Source of the DNA: Flagellimonas ochracea
GTDB lineage: Bacteria > Bacteroidota > Bacteroidia > Flavobacteriales > Flavobacteriaceae
Assembly (NCBI RefSeq): GCF_009903685.1
Contig: NZ_JAAABI010000002.1
Location: 186,001-250,000 of the forward strand
Direction of reading: 5' to 3'
DNA length: 64,000 nt
How positions within the stretch are numbered: the first letter of the stretch is position 1; every line of letters begins with the position of its first letter. The notes below the pieces were generated by a model, which worked only from the letters and a program-made list of their open reading frames with translations, was not told where the DNA came from and made no database searches. Below are positions 54,764-63,342 of the stretch, piece after piece. The position numbers and the translations under genes were made by a program.

Positions 54764-55910
54764 CTGAAGAGGTTTTGGCTGTGGGTCTGTTTTTTCTTCT
54801 TTTCTTGTTTTTTCTCTTCTTTGGCCTGTCAAATCTTGTCAAGCTGTCTTGCCCAACCACATTTTCAAAAACGGTGTTATGATCATCTATGTTGTCTTGT
54901 GCAAATTCCTCTAAACTGGAGACTTTTTCGTTGTTTTTGTTTTTTTCGAGAATTTTCAGCACTTGGTCCTTTTTTAGGGCATGCCAAGTTGCTGGGTCGT
55001 CCTTATAGGAAAACCATAGGGTTTCCTTGAAAATATCTGCTTTTTGGCAGAAAGCCAATCCTTTTTTGGTCATCAGCTTACTATCCTGTGGAGGAAACTC
55101 TTTCAGAGCCTCCAAATACATATCGAGTTCATAATTGAGACAACATTTGAGCTTGCCGCATTGTCCCGCTAATTTTTGCGGATTCAACGCCAACTGTTGG
55201 TATCTTGCCGATGCAGTACTCACTGACCTAAAGTCGGTTAACCATGTGGAGCAGCAAAGTTCACGCCCACAGGACCCGATACCACCAAGACGCTGAGCTT
55301 CCTGCCTGTATCCTATTTGACGCATCTCAATCCGAATGCCGAAGGCCCGTGCCATGTCCTTGATCAATTGTCTAAAATCTACTCGATCCTCAGCGGTATA
55401 GTAAAAGGTTGCTTTGGAACCATCGCCTTGAAACTCTACGTCACTCAACTTCATCTGAAGTTTAAGAGAAATGGCTATTTCTCGAGCACGTTTTTTTATC
55501 TCTTCCTCTTTGTTTCTACTTTTTTGCCACACATCCACATCCCTTTGTGTAGCTTTTCGATAAATTTTTGGGAGAGACTTATCATCCAAAACCTTTTTGC
55601 GTTTCATCTGAACTTTTACCAACTCTCCGGTAAGAGTGACCATTCCCACGTCGTGCCCTGATTTGGATTGCGTGGCCACAACATCCCCTATGGAAAGCGG
55701 AAGATCATCCGCATTTTTAAAAAACTCTTTTCTGCTATTCTTAAAACGTACCTCAACACAATCAAAAGGTTTTTGACCGTTGGGCAGCGCCATATTGGAA
55801 AGCCAGTCAAAGACTGTAAGCTTGTTACAACCATCAGTGCCACAAGTACCGTTGTTCTTGCAACCACGCGGTTGTCCATCCTTCCCGGTTGAACAACTGC
55901 TACATCCCAT
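54753..55910 (-). CDS. ricT: PSP1-domain protein, RicT/YaaT-like
   Basis: The 385-residue protein has the PSP1 C-terminal domain with GGIGSCGRELCCSTWL and LAGQCGKLKCCLNYELD (about 210-265). The N-terminus adds a cysteine cluster: MGCSSCSTG, PRGCKNNGTCGTDGC (Cys3, 6, 17, 23, 28). In Bacillus, RicT works with RicA and RicF in an Fe-S complex that affects RNase Y; in Bacteroidota its role is unknown. The C-terminal tail is strongly basic. It precedes gldH and the PBP1A gene in one transcription unit. Confidence 0.9.
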   Translation of the reverse strand: MGCSSCSTGKDGQPRGCKNNGTCGTDGCNKLTVFDWLSNMALPNGQKPFDCVEVRFKNSRKEFFKNADDLPLSIGDVVATQSKSGHDVGMVTLTGELVKVQMKRKKVLDDKSLPKIYRKATQRDVDVWQKSRNKEEEIKKRAREIAISLKLQMKLSDVEFQGDGSKATFYYTAEDRVDFRQLIKDMARAFGIRIEMRQIGYRQEAQRLGGIGSCGRELCCSTWLTDFRSVSTASARYQQLALNPQKLAGQCGKLKCCLNYELDMYLEALKEFPPQDSKLMTKKGLAFCQKADIFKETLWFSYKDDPATWHALKKDQVLKILEKNKNNEKVSSLEEFAQDNIDDHNTVFENVVGQDSLTRFDRPKKRKNKKRRKNRPTAKTSSDAK

Positions 55911-56013
55911 ATTTTGTATCTTGGTTTAAGGGAACTTTGCAGTATTTCCCTTAAATAAGGTTCATAAATTTACTAGATGTAAATATAGTACAATTTGTGG
56001 CGGTTGTGAAATA

Positions 56014-57045
56014 CTACTTTTTGTACTTGAGGACCGGGGAACGGCCTTTCTTGAATATTTTGTTGCTCACCACTTTGCCCTTTCGTAACCTTTTTTGCTC
56101 TTCAAAAGGCAGGGCGTGTATTTGTTTGCATTCATCTGAACAGCAGTCATTCATGGCCTGTGTACATTCTTCACATTGAATAAACAACAAATGGCAGGCT
56201 TCGTTTGCGCAATTTACATGAGTGTCGCAGGGTTTTCCACATTGGTGGCAGTTGGAAATGACATCTTCCGAAATGCGTTCCCCTCTTCGATGGTCAAAAA
56301 CAAAATTTTTGCCCAAAAACTTGTTTTCGAGGCTCTTTTCCTTGACCTGTCTGGCATATTCAATAATGCCTCCTTCCAATTGGTACACTTTTTTGAAGCC
56401 TTTATGCTTGTAGTAGGCACTCGCTTTTTCACAGCGAATGCCTCCTGTACAATACATCACCAATTTCTTGTCTTCCTTGTGGTTTTTCAAGTCATTTTCA
56501 ATAATGTCCAAGGAGTCTCTAAAAGTATCCACGTCAGGAGTAATGGCATTTTTAAAGTGGCCTATCTCACTTTCGTAATGGTTTCTCATATCCACCAAAA
56601 CAGTCTCAGGATCCTCTATAAGTTGATTGAATTGTTCAGCACCTACATGCACTCCTTTGTTGGTTACATCGAAGGTGTCATCATTTAAGCCATCAGCAAC
56701 AATTTTTTTGCGGATTTTCACTTTTAATTTCAAAAAGGATTTGTTGTCTTGTTCAATAGCGATGTTGAGCCGCACATTCTCCAAAAAGGTAATGCTGTCC
56801 AGATGGTTCTTAAAAACTTCAAAGTTTTCCGCAGGAACCGAAAGTTGTGCATTAATGCCTTCATGGGCCACATAGATGCGACCAAGCACTTCCATTTTGT
56901 TCCAAGCAATAAAAAGATGGTTTCTTAGAATTTGAGGGTTCCCAATGTGCGCATATTTATAGAAAGAGATGGTAAGCCGGTCTTTGCCAGCTTCCTCAAT
57001 GAGTTTTTCCCTTTCCTTCGCACTTAATGTATTGTACAGTTGCAT
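56014..57045 (-). CDS. trhO: tRNA uridine(34) hydroxylase TrhO (rhodanese domain)
   Basis: The 343-residue protein has an N-terminal acylphosphatase-like domain (about 25-110), a rhodanese domain with active-site cysteine in MYCTGGIRCEKAS, and a zinc-finger-like C-terminus (NCHQCGKPCDTHVNCANEAC). TrhO hydroxylates U34 of some tRNAs using oxygen and prephenate-derived chemistry. It stands alone, leftward, divergent from recA. Confidence 0.93.
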   Translation of the reverse strand: MQLYNTLSAKEREKLIEEAGKDRLTISFYKYAHIGNPQILRNHLFIAWNKMEVLGRIYVAHEGINAQLSVPAENFEVFKNHLDSITFLENVRLNIAIEQDNKSFLKLKVKIRKKIVADGLNDDTFDVTNKGVHVGAEQFNQLIEDPETVLVDMRNHYESEIGHFKNAITPDVDTFRDSLDIIENDLKNHKEDKKLVMYCTGGIRCEKASAYYKHKGFKKVYQLEGGIIEYARQVKEKSLENKFLGKNFVFDHRRGERISEDVISNCHQCGKPCDTHVNCANEACHLLFIQCEECTQAMNDCCSDECKQIHALPFEEQKRLRKGKVVSNKIFKKGRSPVLKYKK

Positions 57046-57125
57046 GCTATACCAATATTTTAAGTTAAAGAATGGATATCTTCGTAAAACGCTGCAAAGA
57101 TAAAAATTCTAAGAACCTATAAAAG

Positions 57126-57157
57126 AAAAGGGCTCCGTGTTACATAGAGCCCTTTTT
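57126..57157. terminator. Rho-independent terminator between divergent trhO and recA
   Basis: GGGCTC and GAGCCC form a 6-bp stem, extended by A/T pairs (AAAA and TTTT), with loop CGTGTTACATA. It sits upstream of trhO, so it must end transcripts from a lost or hidden gene at 57156-57254. Confidence 0.75.
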
Positions 57158-57254
57158 AACTTTCAATCCCTTTTTCATAGCGCAATTTTTCCCATTGCTT
57201 GACTCGCGAATTTTCAAATTCCAATTCGCTATCTGGATTTTGAGTTAGTACACT
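57156..57254 (-). pseudogene. Likely gene remnant upstream of recA
   Basis: A stop-free stretch reads SVLTQNPDSELEFENSRVKQ and then WEKLRYEKGIES before a stop, directly followed by the terminator. The composition is protein-like, but no start codon exists in frame. I cannot name the protein. It is best seen as the 3' end of a deleted gene or a very short unconventional frame. Confidence 0.35.
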
Positions 57255-57288
57255 TTAGATTCAATCTTACAAAAAGGTTGCGTCTCTT

Positions 57289-57318
57289 TTGCAGCATGCA
57301 GAAAGAAGTGTAATTTAG
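57289..57318 (+). promoter_or_regulatory. recA promoter (TTG-N19-TAATTTAG)
   Basis: TTG (57289-57291) and TAATTTAG (57311-57318) are 19 bases apart; the -7 differs from TAnnTTTG in one base. Transcription should start near 57325, 15 bases before the ATG. Confidence 0.6.
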
Positions 57319-57339
57319 CCTTCCTAACAATTGAAAAAC

Positions 57340-58347
57340 ATGAGCAACGAGAAAGATGCAAAGTTAAAGGCGCTAAAACTGACACTGGACAAGCTGGACA
57401 AAACCTATGGTAAGGGAGCTGTGATGAAAATGGGGGATAGTGTTGTGGAAGATGTTGAGGTAATTCCGTCTGGTTCTTTAGGTTTGGATATTGCCTTGGG
57501 CGTTGGGGGATATCCTCGCGGACGTGTAATAGAAATTTATGGCCCCGAGTCTTCAGGTAAGACCACTTTAACGTTGCATGCCATGGCAGAGGCACAAAAG
57601 GCTGGTGGCATAGCAGCATTTATTGATGCAGAACATGCTTTTGACCGTTTTTACGCCAAAAATTTGGGTGTGGATATTGATAATTTAATCATTTCCCAAC
57701 CCGATCACGGGGAACAAGCTCTAGAAATTGCTGATAATTTAATCCGTTCCGGTGCCATTGATATTGTAGTTATTGACTCAGTAGCGGCATTAACCCCAAA
57801 GAGTGAAATTGAAGGGGAAATGGGGGATTCCAAAATGGGGCTCCATGCACGACTCATGTCCCAAGCGCTTCGAAAACTGACTTCCACAATAAGCAAAACA
57901 AATTGTACTGTAATTTTTATCAACCAATTGCGTGAGAAAATTGGGGTGATGTTCGGAAATCCCGAAACTACTACGGGTGGTAATGCCCTCAAGTTCTATG
58001 CTTCAGTAAGGTTGGATATACGCCGATCCACACAGATAAAGGATACGGATGGCAACGTTCTGGGAAACAAAACCCGGGTAAAGGTAGTGAAGAACAAAGT
58101 TGCGCCACCATTTAGAACAGCAGAGTTTGACATTATGTACGGAGAAGGGATTTCCAAGGTAGGCGAGGTACTGGATTTGGGAGTCGCCTATGAAATTGTT
58201 AAGAAAAGTGGTTCATGGTTCAGCTATGGCGACACCAAACTCGGTCAAGGAAGAGATGCTGTAAAGGCGCTGCTGTTTGATAATCCTGAACTTTCTGAGG
58301 AGCTGGAGGCCAAAATAAAGGAAGCCATCGCTGCCGTGGGCAAATAA
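57340..58347 (+). CDS. recA: Recombinase RecA
   Basis: The 335-residue protein has Walker [10 protein letters not shown], Walker [12 protein letters not shown], the L1/L2 loops around [13 protein letters not shown] and [15 protein letters not shown], and the C-terminal DNA-binding domain. It drives homologous recombination and the SOS co-protease activity. The ATG at 57340 is used; a TTG at 57331 is in frame but less likely. No SOS box is obvious in the short upstream region. Confidence 0.98.
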   Translation: MSNEKDAKLKALKLTLDKLDKTYGKGAVMKMGDSVVEDVEVIPSGSLGLDIALGVGGYPRGRVIEIYGPESSGKTTLTLHAMAEAQKAGGIAAFIDAEHAFDRFYAKNLGVDIDNLIISQPDHGEQALEIADNLIRSGAIDIVVIDSVAALTPKSEIEGEMGDSKMGLHARLMSQALRKLTSTISKTNCTVIFINQLREKIGVMFGNPETTTGGNALKFYASVRLDIRRSTQIKDTDGNVLGNKTRVKVVKNKVAPPFRTAEFDIMYGEGISKVGEVLDLGVAYEIVKKSGSWFSYGDTKLGQGRDAVKALLFDNPELSEELEAKIKEAIAAVGK

Positions 58348-58375
58348 AACCATCCAACTTCCAAAGAACATCTAT

Positions 58376-58404
58376 CAAGGTTGCGCCATTCCACGCAACC
58401 CTTG
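58376..58404 (+). terminator. Hairpin after recA
   Basis: CAAGGTTGCG and CGCAACCCTTG form a 10-bp stem with one bulged C and an 8-base loop. No T run follows, so it may stabilise the 3' end rather than terminate. Confidence 0.5.
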
Positions 58405-58436
58405 AATATACCAATCATCTAAAGAAAAAGAATTTG

Positions 58437-58877
58437 ATGATGAAAAAGGGTTTTTTACCTATTGTTCTCGTTGTCGTATGTTTTTTGTTCAGTTCGTGTG
58501 ATTTGGACGATGATACCCCGAATTTTCATTTTACTACATTGAATGTTGTACAGGTTTCTTTTCCTGAAGCGTTTGAGGTGAACAAAACCTATGATATTGA
58601 AGTAACTTATTTAAGGCCCGATGGCTGTACCTTCTTTGAAGGATTTGAAGTTACCAAAACGGGAGATACCGATAGGGATGTCGTTGTTATAGGAACAGTT
58701 TTGACCAATGAAGATGCAGTCTGCACACAGGCCATAGAAGAAGTCATAGCCAATTTTAGATTCAATGTGATTTTTACGGGTGAATATCATTTTAGGTTTT
58801 ACAGTGGCCGTGATGAAAACGGCGATCCCGTATATCTGGAGTATACCGTTCCTGTAGAGGAAGCGCCATCAAATTAA
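58437..58877 (+). CDS. Small hypothetical lipoprotein upstream of the sigma factor
   Basis: The 146-residue protein has a lipoprotein signal with lipobox FSSC (Cys21) followed by DLDDDTP, an acidic surface-export-like signal. The mature part looks like one immunoglobulin-like beta-sandwich (NVVQVSFPEAFEVNKTYDIE, YHFRFYSGRDENGD). No family is recognised. Start is the ATG at 58437; the next ATG at 58440 is equally possible. It ends 28 bases before the sigma factor gene. Confidence 0.7.
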   Translation: MMKKGFLPIVLVVVCFLFSSCDLDDDTPNFHFTTLNVVQVSFPEAFEVNKTYDIEVTYLRPDGCTFFEGFEVTKTGDTDRDVVVIGTVLTNEDAVCTQAIEEVIANFRFNVIFTGEYHFRFYSGRDENGDPVYLEYTVPVEEAPSN

Positions 58878-58905
58878 GTAACAACAATCCAAAATTGACC
58901 AACGT

Positions 58906-59436
58906 TTGGATCTTGAAGAACTTATACATAATTGTAAAAAAGGAAAAAGGGAGGCCCAAGCTGAATTGTATCGGAAGTATTCCGGTATTCTTTTCGGGAT
59001 GTGCCTAAAATACTCCAAAAACAAAACCGAAGCAGAGGATAACCTCCACGACAGTTTTGTGACCATTTTCAACAAAATAGACCAATACCGCTTTAAAGGT
59101 TCTTTTGAAGGTTGGATCAAAAGAATAACAGTGAACACGGTGTTGCAGAAATACAGAAAGGAACAGCACCTTAATGTGGTTTCCGAAAATTATGGGGAAA
59201 CTGTTGAGGTTGATACGGAACATGCGGACATAAGCCTATCCACTCTTTTGGGGTACATTCAAGAATTGCCCAATAAATATAGGTTGACCTTCAACTTATA
59301 TGTTTTAGACGGATACAGTCATAAAGAAATCAGTGAGATGTTGGGGACATCCACTGGGACATCAAAGTCAAATTTGGCCAGGGCCAAAATGATTTTGAGA
59401 GAAAAAATTGAAAAAGAAAATATAAATATTGCTTAA
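58906..59436 (+). CDS. ECF-type RNA polymerase sigma factor
   Basis: The 176-residue protein has sigma region 2 (AEDNLHDSFVTIFNKIDQYRFKG, around residues 43-66) and region 4 (LPNKYRLTFNLYVLDGYSHKEI, around 121-140, followed by EMLGTSTGTSKSNLARAK). It probably starts at TTG: the stop upstream in frame is at 58879, and no ATG precedes region 2. It lies 11 bases before the anti-sigma-like gene, which suggests paired expression and inhibition. Confidence 0.9.
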   Translation: MDLEELIHNCKKGKREAQAELYRKYSGILFGMCLKYSKNKTEAEDNLHDSFVTIFNKIDQYRFKGSFEGWIKRITVNTVLQKYRKEQHLNVVSENYGETVEVDTEHADISLSTLLGYIQELPNKYRLTFNLYVLDGYSHKEISEMLGTSTGTSKSNLARAKMILREKIEKENINIA

Positions 59437-59447
59437 AGACCAATGTA

Positions 59448-60995
59448 ATGGGGAAAAAGAATTTAGAGCAATTGTTTAAAGACAGCTTCAAGGATTTTGA
59501 ACGAACACCTGACGAACGAGTTTGGGATTCCATAGAAGCCACTTTGGACAAAAAGAAACAGAAACGACGCATTATTCCATTTTGGTGGCAACTTGGTGGA
59601 ATTGCTGCACTGCTGGCCATCCTTTTTTATGTGATAAATCCACTGGATACTACTACTGATGGAAATGAGGAAATCATTGTTTCTGATATTGAAAACACTG
59701 ATGAGACGCCAAAAATTGAAGACAAAACAAAAGAAGCATTGCCTGCTGAAGTTAAGTCCAACAGGGATGAGAATCAGATTTTGACGGATACTTCAGACGA
59801 AACCGAAAAACGTTTGGATCAGACCACAGATGGTTCCATTGAAAAGGAATCTGGTTTTGATTCCAATGAGAAACTTGTCACGCAAACTCAGGATAAGAAA
59901 GAAGACTTGAATAAAAGAGAACCTTCTGTTGTTTCGGCCATTTCTGAAAAGAACAGGAAGAATGCACTGTTAGTAAACAATCGAGATGTTTTCAAGGAAA
60001 CAGACCAGATGGATAATACCGTTGAAAAAATCAAAGAGCGTAGGTCCTTGGAAAGCACTAGCGGTGAAAAGGCACTGGCAGATAACACTGATAAGAATCC
60101 CAGCTCGAAAAAAAGTTCTTTGTCCGATGCCTTAGAAACTGAAAAACAGGGTAATGAAGCTCTTGCAGAAACCGAGGAAGAGGAAGAGACCGCTATAAAG
60201 CGATCCATTTTTGAAGCTATTGCAGAGCAAGAAGATGAAATTGAAGTGGTTGAAGCTTCTCAGGACAAATGGTCCGTTGGTCCTTCGGTGGCTCCGGTAT
60301 ATTTCAATGGTAATGGTGAAGGCTCACCGATACATTCAAACTTTGCCTCCAATTCCAAATCAGGAAACATTAATCTAAGCTATGGATTAACTGTTGCCTA
60401 TACTATTAGTAAAAGGCTCAAAATCCGTTCTGGGGTGCATCGGGTCAATTATGGTTATGACACCAATGATGTTGTATTCTCTTCTTCACTAGAGGCTTCC
60501 ACCGATCAAACAATTGACAACATCAACTATAGTGAAACCTCCCGCACCCTTGTGGTACAAAGCAAAAACGAGATTCAAGGAAAATCGTTGAATGATACTT
60601 CTGTTGAGTTGACCGCCAACGAGGTTCCCGCTTTAGAAGGAAAAATGGTACAGCAATTGGGTTACATCGAAGTGCCCCTGGAGCTCAACTACACCTTGAT
60701 AGATAAAAAGCTTGGAGTTAACCTTATCGGTGGTGTTAGTTCTCTTTTTCTTGTGGAAAATACTGTTCTACTTGAATCTCAGGACTTGGTAACAGAAATG
60801 GGAAAGGCCAATAATGCCAACTCGGTAAACTACAGCACTAATATAGGTGTTGGACTTAATTATGAAATTTCGCCAAAACTGCAGTTCAACTTGGAACCCG
60901 TTTTTAAGTATCAACTGAACACGTTTTCAGAAACCGCCGGACCATTCAGGCCTTACTCCGTTGGTGTTTACAGCGGTGTCAGTTTAAGGTTTTAG
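59448..60995 (+). CDS. Double-membrane-spanning anti-sigma/outer-membrane beta-barrel protein
   Basis: The 515-residue protein has a short cytoplasmic N-terminus (1-43, FKDFERTPDERVWDSIEATL), one inner-membrane helix (about 44-64, IPFWWQLGGIAALLAILFYV), a long acidic, low-complexity periplasmic linker (about 66-275), and a C-terminal outer-membrane barrel (about 278-515, PorT-like, ending SLRF). This layout matches the dual-membrane-spanning anti-sigma type described in Bacteroides. The gene directly follows its ECF sigma factor, so control of that factor is likely. The signal sensed is unknown. Confidence 0.82.
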   Translation: MGKKNLEQLFKDSFKDFERTPDERVWDSIEATLDKKKQKRRIIPFWWQLGGIAALLAILFYVINPLDTTTDGNEEIIVSDIENTDETPKIEDKTKEALPAEVKSNRDENQILTDTSDETEKRLDQTTDGSIEKESGFDSNEKLVTQTQDKKEDLNKREPSVVSAISEKNRKNALLVNNRDVFKETDQMDNTVEKIKERRSLESTSGEKALADNTDKNPSSKKSSLSDALETEKQGNEALAETEEEEETAIKRSIFEAIAEQEDEIEVVEASQDKWSVGPSVAPVYFNGNGEGSPIHSNFASNSKSGNINLSYGLTVAYTISKRLKIRSGVHRVNYGYDTNDVVFSSSLEASTDQTIDNINYSETSRTLVVQSKNEIQGKSLNDTSVELTANEVPALEGKMVQQLGYIEVPLELNYTLIDKKLGVNLIGGVSSLFLVENTVLLESQDLVTEMGKANNANSVNYSTNIGVGLNYEISPKLQFNLEPVFKYQLNTFSETAGPFRPYSVGVYSGVSLRF

Positions 60996-61043
60996 GCATA
61001 ACGAAGTTGGTTAGGAAGATTGCCCCTTTAGGCAATCAATTGG

Positions 61044-61072
61044 ACACCCTGCTATTTGTGGGGTGTTTTTTT
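61044..61072 (+). terminator. Rho-independent terminator after the sigma/anti-sigma operon
   Basis: ACACCC and GGGTGT enclose TGCTATTTGTG and are followed by six T. The start of the next gene cannot lie within it. Confidence 0.85.
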
Positions 61073-61086
61073 GTTCTTTAGCCTTG
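61056..61086 (+). promoter_or_regulatory. Probable promoter of the GAF/histidine kinase-like gene
   Basis: TTG (61056-61058) and TAGCCTTG (61079-61086) are separated by 20 bases; one base differs from the -7 consensus. The transcript would start near 61093. Confidence 0.5.
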
Positions 61087-61122
61087 AGTTCATACCTGTC
61101 CCATACTCCAAAAAAGACAAAG

Positions 61123-62325
61123 TTGAAAAATCACTATTTTGAAGATCCTAAACCCACCGTTTTGACAAAAGGCAAATTTGAAGACATCCTAATTTATTTC
61201 TCAAGATCGCTCTTGGGAAAAGCGAGCGAAGAGGAAATTCTTTGGGATTTGGCCAAAAATTGTATCGCAAAACTCGGTTTTGTGGATTGCGTTATTTATT
61301 TATTGGATGAAAACAATAAGCTGCTTGTTCAAAAAGCTGCTTACGGCCCTAAGAATCCTAAAGACCACACCCTGTATAATCCTGTGCAGATCATGGTGGG
61401 GCAAGGTATAACAGGCTCCGTTGCCAAAACCGGTATTCCCGAATTGATTCATGACACTTCCAAAGACTCTCGGTATATAGAAGACGATGCCAAGAGATTA
61501 TCCGAGATTTGTGTTCCTATTGCCGATGAAAATGTGATATATGGTGTAATCGATTGTGAGCATCCTGAAAAGGGCTTTTTTAATGAGTATCACTTAAAAA
61601 TGTTATCCGCAGTAGCTTCCATCTGTGCCATAAAAATTAAAACGGTAAGAGCCGATAAAGCGCTTAGGGAAAAACAAGAAAAACTCTTATCAATAAGAGA
61701 AGAAATGGTAACATTGAAGTTCCAGGCATTGAACTCACAGCTCAACCCCCATTTTGTTTTCAACGCCCTGAATGCCATTCAATATTTTGTGACCAAGGAA
61801 AATAAGAAGAAAGCGCTGGAATATCTGTCCCTCTTCAGTCATTTGATACGATTCTATCTAAAAAATCTGGAAAAAGATACCATTCTTTTGACCGACGAGG
61901 TTGATATGCTCAAAAGTTACCTGAAGCTACAAAGTCTTCGATACGACGATTCTTTTTATTATACCATATCCTTAAAGGACAACAATAATGATTACATGGG
62001 AATGGAAATCCCTTCCTTTGTAATTCATACTCTTTTTGAGAACATCATCGAACAATCAGTGTTCAAAAAGCAGGAAAATCAACATTTTTATGTAGTATTC
62101 AATATTTTGGAGAACCATGTGCAATTAAAAGTTGACTATCGCGAAAATGAGAAGCCTAGTTCTGCTACCCCAGAGTACAGGCAAGGAATAGTCCAATTAC
62201 AGGAACAAATTGACTTGCTGAACAGTGTAAAAGGTTATGGCATTACCTATAAAACTCTCGATGAGAAACAAACAAAAACTAAAAGCATAGAATTAATGCT
62301 TCCTAATCTTTATTCGAAGAGCTAA
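61123..62325 (+). CDS. GAF domain and LytS-type histidine kinase-like protein, ATPase motifs degenerate
   Basis: A TTG at 61123 gives 400 residues; the longer frame from GTG at 61063 would begin inside a terminator. The GAF domain (about 20-185) includes NPVQIMVGQGITGSVAKTG and ICVPIADENVIYGVIDCEH. After a coiled coil (about 185-210) comes the His_kinase segment LNSQLNPHFVFNALNAIQYF with the phospho-acceptor histidine. The N-box reads FENIIEQSVF where VENAIKHG is usual, and the glycine loops are replaced by RQGIVQLQEQIDLL, so ATP binding is doubtful. There is no transmembrane segment and no response regulator nearby. Confidence 0.82.
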   Translation: MKNHYFEDPKPTVLTKGKFEDILIYFSRSLLGKASEEEILWDLAKNCIAKLGFVDCVIYLLDENNKLLVQKAAYGPKNPKDHTLYNPVQIMVGQGITGSVAKTGIPELIHDTSKDSRYIEDDAKRLSEICVPIADENVIYGVIDCEHPEKGFFNEYHLKMLSAVASICAIKIKTVRADKALREKQEKLLSIREEMVTLKFQALNSQLNPHFVFNALNAIQYFVTKENKKKALEYLSLFSHLIRFYLKNLEKDTILLTDEVDMLKSYLKLQSLRYDDSFYYTISLKDNNNDYMGMEIPSFVIHTLFENIIEQSVFKKQENQHFYVVFNILENHVQLKVDYRENEKPSSATPEYRQGIVQLQEQIDLLNSVKGYGITYKTLDEKQTKTKSIELMLPNLYSKS

Positions 62326-62361
62326 ATCAAGTTTTCTTCATTAGGATGCCGAAACTATTAT

Positions 62362-63111
62362 TCAGCGCTTATTTGTCAACTCTGTTAGCAGGAGCTCTCG
62401 AACCTCTTCCCGAAGCGTCGATTTATCTTCAGTCCCTAAGATTCCAGTTTCAAAAAAAGGCAACACTTTAACCCTTACCTTTCCGGGACCTCCACTGAAG
62501 AACGTGAAAGAAAATCGTTTTTTGTTATCATAAAAAACAATGGGGACTACCGGTATTTTATGGGCAATGGCCATTCTGAATGCGCCATCCTTAAATTCGT
62601 CCAATAGAACGCTCTCATCGGGCACTCCCCCCTCAGGAAAAATGCAGATACTCAACCCTTGGTTCAATCGCCTTTGGGCTCTGAGATACACTCCTGTGCG
62701 ACTTTTTACGTTGTCACGATCGACCAAAATGCAAACCCGTTTATAAAAAAAGCCGAAAATGGGAATTTTTACCAATTCTTTTTTGCCAACAAAAACGAAT
62801 GGGTTTTTGCTCACAGCCAGCATCAACATAATATCGAGCATACTGGTATGATTGGCTACGAGCATATAGCTTTTTCCTTTTTCTAGCTGCTGTTCCCATG
62901 TGATTTTTGGAATACAGCCCATCCCATAAAGTATAGGCTTAGCCCATAAGTTTCGGGCCATCCAAAAAAACTGGGGATATGTTTTTTCAGAAAGCGTAGC
63001 AACAATCAAAAAAGGCATGAAGATAAAAATGGGAATTGCGACCAATATATAAAACCAAAGCCTATACGAAATATGCCCAATACTTCTAAAAAGATGTGTC
63101 ATATTATACAT
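62362..63111 (-). CDS. plsC: 1-acyl-sn-glycerol-3-phosphate acyltransferase
   Basis: The product acylates lysophosphatidic acid in phospholipid synthesis. It has an N-terminal membrane helix (about 12-38), the catalytic VANHTSMLDIML (HX4D) and the FPEGGVPDES motif. The ATG at 63111 gives 249 residues; one at 63102 is equally acceptable. A TTG at 63129 lies within the predicted -7 element and is excluded. Confidence 0.93.
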   Translation of the reverse strand: MYNMTHLFRSIGHISYRLWFYILVAIPIFIFMPFLIVATLSEKTYPQFFWMARNLWAKPILYGMGCIPKITWEQQLEKGKSYMLVANHTSMLDIMLMLAVSKNPFVFVGKKELVKIPIFGFFYKRVCILVDRDNVKSRTGVYLRAQRRLNQGLSICIFPEGGVPDESVLLDEFKDGAFRMAIAHKIPVVPIVFYDNKKRFSFTFFSGGPGKVRVKVLPFFETGILGTEDKSTLREEVRELLLTELTNKR

Positions 63112-63126
63112 TGAATTCCCAAGCTT

Positions 63127-63134
63127 CAAAATTA
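63127..63134 (-). promoter_or_regulatory. -7 element of the plsC promoter (TAATTTTG)
   Basis: TAATTTTG on the minus strand matches TAnnTTTG. The start site near 63120 leaves 9-18 bases before the two candidate ATG codons. Confidence 0.5.
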
Positions 63135-63342
63135 AATTTTAAAGATGATTTAAATGGAAGATTTTCGGCTTGAATATTTAAACAAGATAAAATTCTTATT
63201 TCTTTCGTATCTCTTTTCTTCCCTGATACCAATCACAGAAAAAAAACATCTATCGTAATCTCTTAATTAACTATCTTAAGAATTGATAAAGACCAATACA
63301 CTCTTTTCAGGACGAAAATATCGGAGGCCTAAGTTTAAAAAA

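Noticed and set aside
61063-61122. GTG start for the GAF/histidine kinase-like protein
   Set aside because: It falls inside a terminator and before the predicted transcription start.
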